Below, one piece after another: positions 34,935-44,037 of a DNA stretch of 64,000 bases (its first letter is position 1; each line of letters starts with the position of its first letter). The position numbers were made by a program, and so were the translations under genes. The stretch is taken from contig NZ_AQOV01000001.1 of the NCBI RefSeq assembly GCF_000365425.1, forward strand, positions 620,001 through 684,000, written 5' to 3'. Under the pieces are notes generated by a model. The model was not told where the DNA came from, made no database searches, and saw nothing but the letters and a program-made list of their open reading frames with translations. This DNA is from Methylomonas sp. MK1 (GTDB taxonomy: Bacteria; Pseudomonadota; Gammaproteobacteria; Methylococcales; Methylomonadaceae).

Positions 34935-35567
34935 TCAGGGTTTGGCTGCATCAGCGACCATGTTTGCCATGGCCGGCTGTACTGATTCGCGCAAAGCCTT
35001 GATCACGCTATTTTGGTTTTCCGGCGGCTGGTTTTGGCTGACTTTCCACTTGCCTTGCAGCCGCGTCACGCTGATTTCGATGCCGACAATCTGTGCTATC
35101 AAGCGTTCGGTAAAATCAGCCGGGGCGTCCGATACAGACCAGGACTCGGGGAAACCGGCTTCGAATTCCGCCGTCATAGCCTCCAATTGCCGGCGAATCC
35201 AGGCTGGATCATCGATAATCTTTAGCGTGCCGTAAGCATGCACGGCGGCATAATTCCAGGTAGGCACCACCTTGCCGGTTTGGGGTTTGGTCACATACCA
35301 GGATGGCGAAATATAGGCATTTTCCGCTTGAAACACCGCCAGCACATCCGTCTGTTGACCGAAATCTGTCCATAGCGGATTCGATCGGGCAACATGGCCG
35401 CGCAAGCTGCCGTAAGGTGAACCGCCCTCCTCCGCCCAATGCAGCGGAATGTGGTTGGCGTTGAGGCCGTCGGCTGATAAGTTAACCAGCGTCGCCAGCG
35501 GATAATCGCGTATCAATGTCTGCATGACATCGATTCTGGGTTCGTCGAAATGCTTAGGGATATACAT
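34935..35567 (-). CDS. PaiB-type FMN-binding protein
   Basis: 210 aa. MYIPKHFDEPR, NLSADGLNANHIPLHW, SPSWYVTKPQTGKVVPTWNYAAVHAYG and RLQGKWKVSQNQP are family hallmarks. It is a split-barrel flavin protein annotated as a negative regulator of sporulation and protease genes in Bacillus. In proteobacteria it often neighbours a GNAT gene, as here and in the paiAB pair. Confidence 0.92.
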   Translation of the reverse strand: MYIPKHFDEPRIDVMQTLIRDYPLATLVNLSADGLNANHIPLHWAEEGGSPYGSLRGHVARSNPLWTDFGQQTDVLAVFQAENAYISPSWYVTKPQTGKVVPTWNYAAVHAYGTLKIIDDPAWIRRQLEAMTAEFEAGFPESWSVSDAPADFTERLIAQIVGIEISVTRLQGKWKVSQNQPPENQNSVIKALRESVQPAMANMVADAAKP

Positions 35568-35607
35568 GAGTGCTTGCTGGATGCTTACTGTTTAAGTGTT
35601 GATGCCG

Positions 35608-35997
35608 CTAGACATTGATTTTGTAATTCAAGCTCACTTCGTCGCCGTGCATACCGCGGAATCCCCAATTGCAGGCCGGGCTTTCAACAATGCAAATTTC
35701 GATGTCCTGGTGAGCAATACCGATCTGTTCCTGAATGCGATCGAACAGAAAGCGGATGAGCTTTTTCTTGGTAGCCGTTTCCCGTCCCGTGATCATGCTG
35801 ATTTCGATAATCGTATAAGCGTCGGTTCTGCCGCTGGGTGCGAAAAAATCCTCCTTTTCCATCGGAAAAAAGCGATGGGCTCTTTTATCCACCGGAAAAT
35901 GCAACGCGTCGACGACGCAGTCATGAATCACGTCGGACAGTTGCCGCTTGATGGGATTGAGATGATCTTTGATGCCGTATATTTTGATTTGTGCCAT
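35608..35997 (-). CDS. Tautomerase-family protein
   Basis: 129 aa. MAQIKIYGIKDHLNPIKRQ, HRFFPMEKEDFFAPSGR and NWGFRGMHGDEVSLNYKINV fit the Tautomerase_2 family. The N-terminal catalytic Pro of the 4-OT group is absent (Ala at residue 2), so activity may differ. A copy of its 3' end persists at 31028-31080. Confidence 0.82.
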   Translation of the reverse strand: MAQIKIYGIKDHLNPIKRQLSDVIHDCVVDALHFPVDKRAHRFFPMEKEDFFAPSGRTDAYTIIEISMITGRETATKKKLIRFLFDRIQEQIGIAHQDIEICIVESPACNWGFRGMHGDEVSLNYKINV

Positions 35998-36037
35998 TTT
36001 GATGATAACCGTTGATATGTTGGACTTTAGTATTACG

Positions 36038-36328
36038 TTACAAACATCCATCTACTAAAACGAGTTTACTGGTGGTCGCTTGATGGCGTAATGAAAAAAG
36101 CGTTTGTGCTTCGGGGTCTTGAAGAAAGCCGTTAGCTTGTTCTCGTGATGGAAACTCGATGACAACAACTCTTTCAGGCCTCCAATCACCCTCTATAACG
36201 GTAGGTGGTTCGCCCCGGACCACGTACCTTCCGGAATGTTTTTCTATCAATGCCGGTATTTTCGAGATGTATTCTCGGAATCGATCAAAATCATGAATCG
36301 TTAGATCCAAAATGAGATAGGCATTCAT
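36038..36328 (-). CDS. DUF1330-family protein
   Basis: 96 aa: MNAYLILDLTIHDFDRFREY, GEPPTVIEGDWRPERVVVIEFPS and EAQTLFSLRHQATTSKLVLVDG. This is the dimeric alpha/beta-barrel DUF1330 family, function unknown. ATG overlaps the amidotransferase-like gene stop by 4 nt. Confidence 0.88.
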   Translation of the reverse strand: MNAYLILDLTIHDFDRFREYISKIPALIEKHSGRYVVRGEPPTVIEGDWRPERVVVIEFPSREQANGFLQDPEAQTLFSLRHQATTSKLVLVDGCL

Positions 36329-37014
36329 AGGTTTGCCACGGCCCTTAAAAAAGCCGAAACCAAAGGATGCGGTTGTTGCGGCGTGGATCGGGCTTGCGGC
36401 ACAAACAAAGTGCCGATGAAAAACGGATGCCCCGGCCACTCGATCACCCGAATCTCGCCTTCGGCTTCGGCGCCGCTGATTTGCATGGGACCTTGTTTCA
36501 GCGCATCGACATAGTCCGGGTTGATACCGAAATTACAGTAATACTGCTCGGTAGCCGTCATTGCAGCGTAAATGGCTGCCACGCGCGAATTGGGCTCGAA
36601 GCTTAGTTGCATCTCACGCCCGGCCAGCGAACAAGCCAGCTGCGAGATAAATAAATTCGAGGCATACGGATCGTATTCGGCATGCTGCGCGTCTTTAAAG
36701 CCCAGTACATTACGGGCATATTCGATAATCATGTGCTGAAAGCCGCCGCAGGTACCGAAGCAGGGAATGTTGTTTTCTCTGGCATCGCGAATCGCAGCCA
36801 ATGTCTTGTCCATGTCTTTGTACGGGCTGCCGGGGGCGATCCAGATGCCGGCGTAACGTTCGAACAACGCATGATCGATGTCGGCGGTCGAAATCCAGTC
36901 GGCATTGACCTTTAACTCCAATTTTGCCTTGGCATGTTCGATGGCGGTGTTGGTGGACAGATGCGGCGGAAAAGTCGGGGTGTATTCTCCGAGTAATGCG
37001 ATTGATACGGTCAT
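36325..37014 (-). CDS. Class I glutamine amidotransferase-like protein (CTP synthase C-domain relative)
   Basis: 229 aa. The nucleophile motif is CFGTCGGFQHMIIEYARNVLG, as in the amidotransferase half of CTP synthase. IRVIEWPGHPFFIGTLFVPQ carries the His of the triad region. There is no synthase domain. AAGGAGG precedes the ATG. Stand-alone relatives are of unknown function. It is translationally coupled to DUF1330. Confidence 0.85.
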   Translation of the reverse strand: MTVSIALLGEYTPTFPPHLSTNTAIEHAKAKLELKVNADWISTADIDHALFERYAGIWIAPGSPYKDMDKTLAAIRDARENNIPCFGTCGGFQHMIIEYARNVLGFKDAQHAEYDPYASNLFISQLACSLAGREMQLSFEPNSRVAAIYAAMTATEQYYCNFGINPDYVDALKQGPMQISGAEAEGEIRVIEWPGHPFFIGTLFVPQARSTPQQPHPLVSAFLRAVANL

Positions 37015-37033
37015 GAATGGGTAACCTCCTTGT

Positions 37034-37858
37034 TTAACTTAACGTTTTGATCGACATACATATCGTCGGCGCGGCTCGATACAGGCAGGAATAATGGGAA
37101 AGTCCGTCCAGTACCGTGATGTTCGAACAGCCGCGCAACGCCGATGCAAAATAATCCGCCATGGCAACTGGCGACCAGTCGTCTTCGGCGCCGTGCCAAA
37201 TATGAGTATCGACGCTGATATCGGCCAGCGTCGCTTTCCAGGGCTGCACGTAGGCGATGATGTCGCGAGCATAGCGTAGCGAATCGCGCTTGAAACAGGT
37301 TTTGAGCGTTCGGATCATAGTGGTCCGAAACACCTGATCGGCCACCAACGCTTGGTCTTTGGTGGCCGCGCTGGAAAATAACATTCGCAACAACAGGCCG
37401 GGAAACCTACTCGCCAGCCATCCTTGCACACTAGCCAACCATTGAAATGCCGACGGGTGATTTTGAGCCAGCCGGAAAACGGCTTTTCCCGCCGCCGCGT
37501 CGATGAAGTTGCCGGCATCCAGCGGCGCAGCCGCGGAAACCAAATGCAGGCTGCGTACCTGACCGTTCATCGCGCGACAAACTTGCAAGGCAATGAAAGC
37601 GCCGATGGAGAAACCGATAAAATCGACGGGTTTATCGCCAACCTTCTTGGCAATCTCATCGGCTATGCATTGGTAATAAGCGCAGCCTTGCAACCGAGGG
37701 TCGATGGTCGAGCGATCATAACAAATGATGTTCAGATGATGTTGTTTGCCATGAAGGTCAAAAATTTCGCATTCGTCAGGCGAACCCGGCGTACCGTGGA
37801 AATAGATCACCGGCTGGCCGTCGGCGGCGCCGAATTGGCTAAATTCTAACGATGGCAT
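37034..37858 (-). CDS. Alpha/beta-hydrolase
   Basis: 274 aa from the ATG at 37858. VIYFHGTPGSPDECEIFD is the oxyanion region, FIGFSIGAFIALQVC the nucleophile elbow (GFSIG), and DDWSPVAMADY the late acid region. The catalytic His is in LDGLSHYSC. It is soluble. The start overlaps the amidase stop by 13 nt. Confidence 0.85.
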   Translation of the reverse strand: MPSLEFSQFGAADGQPVIYFHGTPGSPDECEIFDLHGKQHHLNIICYDRSTIDPRLQGCAYYQCIADEIAKKVGDKPVDFIGFSIGAFIALQVCRAMNGQVRSLHLVSAAAPLDAGNFIDAAAGKAVFRLAQNHPSAFQWLASVQGWLASRFPGLLLRMLFSSAATKDQALVADQVFRTTMIRTLKTCFKRDSLRYARDIIAYVQPWKATLADISVDTHIWHGAEDDWSPVAMADYFASALRGCSNITVLDGLSHYSCLYRAAPTICMSIKTLS

Positions 37859-39342
37859 AACGGCGGCACCCTGTGTTTCCAAGACTCGGCTTGTTCGAGC
37901 TGGGCGGCCAGTTGGAACAGTAGCCGGTCGTTACCTGTTGCGGCCATGAACTGCACGCCATGCGGCAAGCCGTCGTCGCTCCAATACAGCGGCAGCGACA
38001 TGGCCGGTTGGCCGGTGATATTGGCAAGCTGGGTGAACGGCGTTTGCTGCACGGCTTTGGTGATGATCGCATCCAGCAAGCAGTTGGAGAATAGTTTGTC
38101 GGCCAATCCGCTCGCTAGCAATCCGCGCATCAGCCATTGTTCCAAAACATTGGGATCGAGCGCATCGGACGCCAATGGTGGCGTGGCGACCGTCGGCGTC
38201 AGGATCACATCGTAATGGCGATGAAAATCCGCCAAGCGCCTGGCAATCCGCTGCCAGACTGCCAGCGCCTGATGTAGCTGTTCGTCGCTCACGCCTTTGC
38301 CGATGCCGGCCATCAGCCGGGTATTCAACTCGATGGCCAGTTGAGGCTCGGTCAAGTCCAGCCACTGCACCATGTTGGCGACATCCCGCGTGGTATAGTA
38401 AAAAACCACTGTCAGAAAGGCGCGCATCAATTCGCGACCGTCGAAATTCCAGGCCGCATCCTCCACATCGTGGCCGAGCGCTTCGCAGTGTTTGGCGGCT
38501 TTGGTTGCGGCAGAAAGACAGTCGCGGTGTATCAATGTCTCGACAGGCGCCTGGTTGATCAGCGCGATTTTCAGCCGTTGCGGTGGCTGCGTGGTGGCAT
38601 ATAGATAAGACTGGGACGGCGGCTTGGTCGCAGAGTACACCTGATCGGTATTGCCGGCCACCCAATCCAGATAGGCGGCGCTGTCGCGTACACTGATCGT
38701 GCAGACATGGCTGACCACCGCCCCACCCCAAGCCTTCGATAAATCTTCGAAGCGATTCAAGCCTCGGGACGGCTTGAAACCGAAGATGCCGCAATAAGAA
38801 GCCGGCAATCTGATTGAACCACCGCCGTCGCTGGCATAGGCCATCGTCACGATGCGGGCCGTTACGGCTGCGGCGCTGCCGCCGCTGGAGCCTCCGGAGT
38901 TAAGGCGTAAATCCCAGGGGTTGCGGGTGCTACCGAACACGGCGTTGTTGGCCAGCGCCGATGCGCCGAGCTCGGAGGTGTTGGTCTTGCCGAAGGTAAT
39001 CAAACCGGCGGCATTGAGCCGGGCGGCCATCTCGCTGTCGGCGGCGGGACAATAATCCTTCATCGCCAGGCTGCCGTTCGACATCGGGACACCTGCGAAA
39101 CGCAGCATCAGGTCCTTGACCAGAAACGGCACACCGGTAAACGGTCCACGCTTGCCCAGGTTTTTCACCAGCGATTCCGCCCGTTCGTTCATCGGCGTGA
39201 CCACGGCATTCAGTAACGGATTGAACTCAGCCAATCGCGCCTGAGCGGCCTTCAGTAATTCGCCAGCCGAAACATCGCCGGCTTGCACCAGCTGTGCCAA
39301 GCCTAGCGCATCGTATTGCGGATATTCGCTGAATGGATTCAT
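37846..39342 (-). CDS. Amidase-signature family enzyme
   Basis: 498 aa. The catalytic lysine lies in GVPFLVKDLMLRFAG. The glycine/serine-rich signature SGGSSGGSAAAVTARIVTMA is followed by DGGGSIRLPASYCGIFGFKP, which bears the nucleophile serine. Amide substrate unknown. It overlaps the LspA gene (ATGA) and the next hydrolase gene, so the three are translated together. Confidence 0.93.
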   Translation of the reverse strand: MNPFSEYPQYDALGLAQLVQAGDVSAGELLKAAQARLAEFNPLLNAVVTPMNERAESLVKNLGKRGPFTGVPFLVKDLMLRFAGVPMSNGSLAMKDYCPAADSEMAARLNAAGLITFGKTNTSELGASALANNAVFGSTRNPWDLRLNSGGSSGGSAAAVTARIVTMAYASDGGGSIRLPASYCGIFGFKPSRGLNRFEDLSKAWGGAVVSHVCTISVRDSAAYLDWVAGNTDQVYSATKPPSQSYLYATTQPPQRLKIALINQAPVETLIHRDCLSAATKAAKHCEALGHDVEDAAWNFDGRELMRAFLTVVFYYTTRDVANMVQWLDLTEPQLAIELNTRLMAGIGKGVSDEQLHQALAVWQRIARRLADFHRHYDVILTPTVATPPLASDALDPNVLEQWLMRGLLASGLADKLFSNCLLDAIITKAVQQTPFTQLANITGQPAMSLPLYWSDDGLPHGVQFMAATGNDRLLFQLAAQLEQAESWKHRVPPLCHR

Positions 39343-39838
39343 CGCTCAGACAGCGGTTTGTTAGCGCGGGGCATGCCAGTAAACAACATCAACACGCCAA
39401 CGACCACGACCACATCGGCCACGTTGAACACACCGGTGCGGATTGGCCCGATGCCGATATTGATAAAATCCACCACATAGCCGCCGTATATCAATCTATC
39501 GATCAGATTGCCCAAGCCGCCCGCCAACAACAACGCGTATGCCAGGAGCGAGGACGGCGAGCCCGACTTGGAAAACAGGACGTAACCCAGCAAAGCGATC
39601 AACATTCCGGCTACGCCAAGCGAGAATAAGCCGTCGCGCAAATTTTCCGGAAATGACGTCCCAGTCCCAAAAATGCGCCATGGTTATGGGCCACCTGCAA
39701 GCGTACAACATCACCCCAAAACGACCAGACTTCGGTTTCGGACAATAACGACTGGGCCACTGATTTACTGGCCTGGTCGCAGCCGACGCAAGAAATCAGC
39801 ACAATAACGGTCAAGACCATACGTTTGGATAGGTTCAT
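39339..39838 (-). pseudogene. lspA: Signal peptidase II (LspA-like), frameshifted near 39655
   Basis: The first frame (start 39838) has CVGCDQASKSVAQ and VAHNHGAFLGLG. The second frame has LAGGLGNLIDRLIYGGYVVDF and FNVADVVVVVG, which carry the two catalytic aspartates. Adding one A at CTGGGACGTCATT restores GLGTSFPENLRDG. Full length would be about 166 aa, as for LspA. As an extra lspA in an accessory operon it could be tied to a lipoprotein or to resistance. The indel may be a sequencing error. Confidence 0.85.
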
Positions 39839-39882
39839 TCAATATCCCATGATTAGCAGTTGAATATGATTTTAAGCTAGCA

Positions 39883-40296
39883 TTATTGACTAGGTGCGGC
39901 TTCCGCTGACTGAGGCAGATGGTCGGCGATTGCAAACCACGGCGCTTTTGAGCCGACCATGACATGGCGCATCGGTTTACAGCCTGGGTCACCATTTACC
40001 GTACCCAATGCTAACCCAAAAGCATCTGGAAACGCCTGATCTGCAATGTACTGCAAGGTAGAACCGCACACCATGCAAAATGTTCGCCTGACATCAGGGG
40101 ATGAGCAATACTCTCCCAGTAGGTCACTCCCGTGAATCCATCGAAAATCTCGATATTCTACGTATGCCCAAGTGGCAAATGCCGCCCCTGTTGCTTTTCG
40201 GCACATAGTGCAGTGGCAATTGCGGGCAAACCGCAGCGGGTTCGCTATTTCATATTGGACGGCACCGCATAGGCAACTGCCTGTTAATTTACTCAT
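39883..40296 (-). CDS. GFA-family zinc protein
   Basis: 137 aa: TGSCLCGAVQYEIANP, CHCTMCRKATGAAF and RTFCMVCGSTLQYIAD give the zinc-binding cysteines of the Gfa family. It starts 6 nt after the methyltransferase stop. A paralogue is at 30587-30997. Confidence 0.9.
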   Translation of the reverse strand: MSKLTGSCLCGAVQYEIANPLRFARNCHCTMCRKATGAAFATWAYVEYRDFRWIHGSDLLGEYCSSPDVRRTFCMVCGSTLQYIADQAFPDAFGLALGTVNGDPGCKPMRHVMVGSKAPWFAIADHLPQSAEAAPSQ

Positions 40297-40302
40297 GATG
40301 AT

Positions 40303-41037
40303 TTACCTAGACACTGCCTTAATCGCTATTATGGTAGTCATTCGGTTGACGACTTCGTTAAACGCCATCCTCAAGCCACAGTCGGCAAGGATTTTCACAA
40401 CGTCGTTTGGTGAAATACGGACTTTATAATAGGAACTCACTTTTTGCTGCCAGCCGTTTTCCGTTTTAACCTGCAACAAATCCGTCACCCGCACCCTGTC
40501 TGCTTCATAGTCCAAACAGCACGTCAGAATTTTTGTGTCGTCACTTTTTACGGGGATGAAGCGCTGATCGCCCGAGAGTGCCGCTGAATAATCACGAAAA
40601 GATAGGATCAGTTTTCCGCCTTCGATTAATGATTCGCAGCAAGCGATAACCAATTGCCGAATGTCATCCAAACTTTCAAGATGTGTCAGGGTGTCTCCCC
40701 AGCAAATAATTAGCTCAGGTTGGGGATCAGCATATTTTTTTACCTGACGAATATCGTCATTAAAGCCGGTAACGGAAAGTCTCTGCGTATTGTCGAATAA
40801 TTCGGATAAAAGCTGTTGGTTAAAATCAATCGCTTTTACCGTATATCCCAATTTGGCCAAGGAAACACTTTGTATACCATGCCCTGCCCCCAGATCTAAG
40901 GCGATTGAAGTGCTATGTGGCGATAGGCCGCTGGCTACCAAAAATTGTTGATGTTCTTTTTGCCTGGCATCGAAGTCTCCAACCATCCATGCATAAATAT
41001 CGCCAAGATGCCGGTCGTAGTGTTCTTTTGCGGTCAT
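40303..41037 (-). CDS. Class I SAM-dependent methyltransferase
   Basis: 244 aa. Motif I is ALDLGAGHGIQSVSLAKLGY, with motif II VKAIDF and a later ELIICWGDTLTHLES. LILSFRDYSAALSGDQRFIP is distinctive for this subgroup. Small-molecule substrate unknown. It is preceded by one of the larger gaps of the island (115 nt), which may hold an internal promoter. Confidence 0.88.
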   Translation of the reverse strand: MTAKEHYDRHLGDIYAWMVGDFDARQKEHQQFLVASGLSPHSTSIALDLGAGHGIQSVSLAKLGYTVKAIDFNQQLLSELFDNTQRLSVTGFNDDIRQVKKYADPQPELIICWGDTLTHLESLDDIRQLVIACCESLIEGGKLILSFRDYSAALSGDQRFIPVKSDDTKILTCCLDYEADRVRVTDLLQVKTENGWQQKVSSYYKVRISPNDVVKILADCGLRMAFNEVVNRMTTIIAIKAVSR

Positions 41038-41152
41038 GCTATTTCCTGTGGTCTTTCAGTTATTCGATTCCCAATACATCGTGAAATTTGAGTTTTGCTA
41101 CTTTGCGAAAATATAGTGCGCCACTCATTGAATTGCGCATCTGTTTGACGAT

Positions 41153-41782
41153 TTAGAGTTTTTTTCCAAAATAATGAATGGCATGGGTTTTTGCACCTGA
41201 AACGGTCGTGGCCTCAGCTACAAAATGGCTGATTTCATCAAATAGCGATAATTCTTCAACAATCTCTGTAGGAACAAAATGTTTCATTGCCACATTGAAA
41301 GATGCTGTGAATGTGCCTGATGAAGAATATTGGATGTTTTCCGACTGATGAAATTCGACGCAATAAATGATGCCACCGTAATTCAGCGAATCATATGCCG
41401 ATTCGATGATTTTCATGCGCTGTGCCTGAATGGGAATGCAGGTCAGTACGGCACAAAATAAAATGACATCGAGTTTTCCAATATCGACCGGTATTTCATG
41501 ACTATCTATGTAACGCAGGTCGAGCGTTGGATAGTGTTTTAAGCCACGCCTAATCATTTCGATTGACGTATCTACGCCTGTTAAACAGCCGTATCCTCTG
41601 GCGTGCAGCTCGCTCGTCACCCTGCCATAGCCGCAACCATAATCCAGGATTTTTGCATTCTTGCTAATTAGCGTTGCTAACCTATCCCAGTCCGGCTCAA
41701 GCGAAAATGAGATTTCACCGGCTATTTTGTTCCATGCATTTTGCTGGGTATCGACAGGCGCTACCGGGTTATTGGAATTCAC
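41153..41782 (-). CDS. Class I SAM-dependent methyltransferase
   Basis: 209 aa. KILDYGCGYGRVTSELHARGY is motif I, followed by GVDTSIEMIRRGLKHYP and LDVILFCAVLTCIP. Substrate unknown. It overlaps the hydrolase upstream by 4 nt. Confidence 0.88.
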   Translation of the reverse strand: MNSNNPVAPVDTQQNAWNKIAGEISFSLEPDWDRLATLISKNAKILDYGCGYGRVTSELHARGYGCLTGVDTSIEMIRRGLKHYPTLDLRYIDSHEIPVDIGKLDVILFCAVLTCIPIQAQRMKIIESAYDSLNYGGIIYCVEFHQSENIQYSSSGTFTASFNVAMKHFVPTEIVEELSLFDEISHFVAEATTVSGAKTHAIHYFGKKL

Positions 41783-42906
41783 TCGGCTTCCTTAGACGTA
41801 GCGTATGTGTTTAGTGATGCGGAGTTCGAGGCAGAATCGTTAGGACTTCGGAAAATGGGAGTATTTTGTACAGCACTCGGGGTAATAGTCTCGACCATTT
41901 GTAAAATCGTCTTCGCCACTTCGTGGGCATGACGATGATTGGTCATCAGGGATATATGATCGGCTTCTTCTATGGTTCGCAACGAGCTATACTTTGATGA
42001 ATCCAACCAATTACGTTGTTGTTTCTGATGCCAATGAATGAATTTTGCGGCGGTCTCCGCATCCAGCCCAGTAAATTGTCCTGCTACGATTACCGCTACC
42101 GGCAGATTACTTAGAGGTTTCAATGAACGAATTTGCTTCAATGTGTCCGGTAGAAAGCGGTATTCCCAAACGACAGTTTTAAGGTAATCGGTTTGGGACA
42201 GGAAGGCGTTGGCGGTCGCTTCCGTATCGGGGGGAAGTCCCGCGGCAAGATTGAAAAGTCCCAAACCGAGAACCGCGCGCATTGCCCCGACTGAAGCCAG
42301 ATAGGGAAATACCTGGACGGTGGGCGGCGTCCAGTCTTCGACCCTGGGCAAATCGATCTCGGCATAGGTTTCGAGTACCGACGGGTTGGTCGCATCGACC
42401 AGAACCAAGCCTGCCACATCCTGAGGGTAATTGGCGGCGAACATGCGCACATACGCACCGCCGATAGAGTGGCCAACAAGAATGTAGGGTCCGGGAATAT
42501 TCGCCGCGCTCAATAAGCGGTGGAGTTGCCGACTGGTGTTAACGGCATCCATGGGAAGATCGCTTGGCGCACTCCAACTGTATCCGGCTCTATCATAAGA
42601 GCAGACCTTCGCGCTTTTTGCCACTTCCGGCTGTATCCAGGCCCAAGCCAGTGAGGAAGCGCCTGCGCCGCCTTCGAGAATCACCGTCAATGGTCCTGAA
42701 CCCGTGCAATCAATATGAAATGGATGCCCGTCCACTTCGACCATCCGGCCAGGAGGAGGGTATTTTGCCAAGTCGGCCTTTACCGCGAAGTGTTGGTAAA
42801 TGGACCCGGTTAGTAGCAATGCGGTTAACAATACCAGCCCAGTCTTTATGGTACGTAACGTCCAGCGTCCAATGGTGCGCAATAGCGTAAGAATATTTGT
42901 TGCCAT
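41779..42906 (-). CDS. Membrane-anchored alpha/beta-hydrolase
   Basis: 375 aa. An N-terminal helix (TGLVLLTALLLTGSIYQHF) precedes KYPPPGRMVEVDGHPFHIDC, nucleophile LVGHSIGGAYVRMF, LVDATNPSVLE, and catalytic His in EEADHISLMTNH. It is a paralogue of 31768-32880 with the same PPPGRM linker. It starts directly after the peptidase stop. Confidence 0.88.
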   Translation of the reverse strand: MATNILTLLRTIGRWTLRTIKTGLVLLTALLLTGSIYQHFAVKADLAKYPPPGRMVEVDGHPFHIDCTGSGPLTVILEGGAGASSLAWAWIQPEVAKSAKVCSYDRAGYSWSAPSDLPMDAVNTSRQLHRLLSAANIPGPYILVGHSIGGAYVRMFAANYPQDVAGLVLVDATNPSVLETYAEIDLPRVEDWTPPTVQVFPYLASVGAMRAVLGLGLFNLAAGLPPDTEATANAFLSQTDYLKTVVWEYRFLPDTLKQIRSLKPLSNLPVAVIVAGQFTGLDAETAAKFIHWHQKQQRNWLDSSKYSSLRTIEEADHISLMTNHRHAHEVAKTILQMVETITPSAVQNTPIFRSPNDSASNSASLNTYATSKEAE

Positions 42907-43473
42907 TTAGAGCGCTCCAGCCAGCGATTCCTTGAGTGGGATATTGGTATTCAGCCTGTACCAGTCATTGAACCGCTGACGATAGGATTCGAAGGGCTCA
43001 TGCAGTTCCATACGCGGATCGTTACTAAGGGCGTAGGCCATGCCTTCGATCAGCCACTGCTCACCGGTTAGCAGCGCCAAGCTGCCAAAGCGGTCGGCCT
43101 GCCAATGATGGATGAGCTCATGCGCCACGTAGTGTTGTTGCCAAGCTCGCGGCGCAATGGCGATAGCGAAACTGCCCAAGGTGAATCCAGCCTTGTTCGA
43201 TAGGCCGAATGCAGACCGGCATTGCTCCGTGCTACAAAAGATAATCTTCGGCTCGCCGATAGACAAGCCCCATTGCGTTGAAAGATAACTTTTCGAGTCA
43301 TAGAGTAGTGATTCCGCCGCCGCCAGCCGAGAAAAATCGTCTACACATAGGTTTTGTTCGTTGCAACGGACGCCAAATGCTTCCGGAATCAACACCCGAA
43401 CCGGTTTGAAAAAAGCAAACGCAGAAATCGGCAACAGCAGGAAAATCACGACTAACCATCTACGGTATTTCAT
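42907..43473 (-). CDS. Putative gluzincin-type metallopeptidase, membrane/exported
   Basis: 188 aa. The N-terminal hydrophobic helix (WLVVIFLLLPISAFAFF) is a signal or anchor. The zinc motif HELIHHWQ is followed 20-25 residues later by GEQWLIEGMAYAL, which fits the second ligand region of gluzincins. Two cysteine pairs suggest a periplasmic location. Target unknown. Confidence 0.7.
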   Translation of the reverse strand: MKYRRWLVVIFLLLPISAFAFFKPVRVLIPEAFGVRCNEQNLCVDDFSRLAAAESLLYDSKSYLSTQWGLSIGEPKIIFCSTEQCRSAFGLSNKAGFTLGSFAIAIAPRAWQQHYVAHELIHHWQADRFGSLALLTGEQWLIEGMAYALSNDPRMELHEPFESYRQRFNDWYRLNTNIPLKESLAGAL

Positions 43474-43514
43474 CCACCTTTCTCCATGGCATCTAACGCA
43501 AAGTACTCGATTGC

Positions 43515-43997
43515 TTAGCCATTTGTCGCTAAATTCTGCCTCATTTTCCGACCGCCAACCGGAAAAAGACCATTATGCTGATAAAAACTTAATGTCCGCT
43601 CAAATTCCGGGAGCGGCGGCGTGCATAACTCAATGCACGACCAACCGTGCTGTTGCCCATAAATTCTAATCTGCTCAATCAACAGAGCGCCGACCCCCGA
43701 ACAGCGAAATTCAGGAATAACGTAAAACTCTTGAATGACGCCTATTTTGCCGCCGGCATATAACGCATACGTTTCGGTGATGGTCGAAACAGCAACTGGG
43801 ATATTATCCGACCAGCCAACAATAGCCGCGTAGTGACCAGCGGATAACAAGGCTTCACAGCGCTGAACCGTACCTTCCAAATCAATATCGAAATGCTGCG
43901 CATGAGTACGCTCGCAGATTTCCTGAGTCAACTGGACAACCAGTGAACCAATAACTTCTGCGTGGTCTGGTGTTGCTTGTATAAACTCCAATTTCAT
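43515..43997 (-). CDS. GNAT-family acetyltransferase
   Basis: 160 aa from MKLEFIQATPDHAEVIG. IGVIQEFYVIPEFRCSGVGALLIEQI is the acetyl-CoA motif region, and YQHNGLFPVGGRKMRQNL the end. It starts 40 nt after the methyltransferase. Substrate unknown. Confidence 0.85.
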   Translation of the reverse strand: MKLEFIQATPDHAEVIGSLVVQLTQEICERTHAQHFDIDLEGTVQRCEALLSAGHYAAIVGWSDNIPVAVSTITETYALYAGGKIGVIQEFYVIPEFRCSGVGALLIEQIRIYGQQHGWSCIELCTPPLPEFERTLSFYQHNGLFPVGGRKMRQNLATNG

Positions 43998-44037
43998 TCG
44001 CGTACTCACATGCGACAGTTGCTTTAATCCAAGTTCG

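Noticed and set aside
36016..36022. GTTGGAC near the tautomerase gene of the island
   Set aside because: Isolated motif; neighbouring genes are operon-like, not cassette-like.
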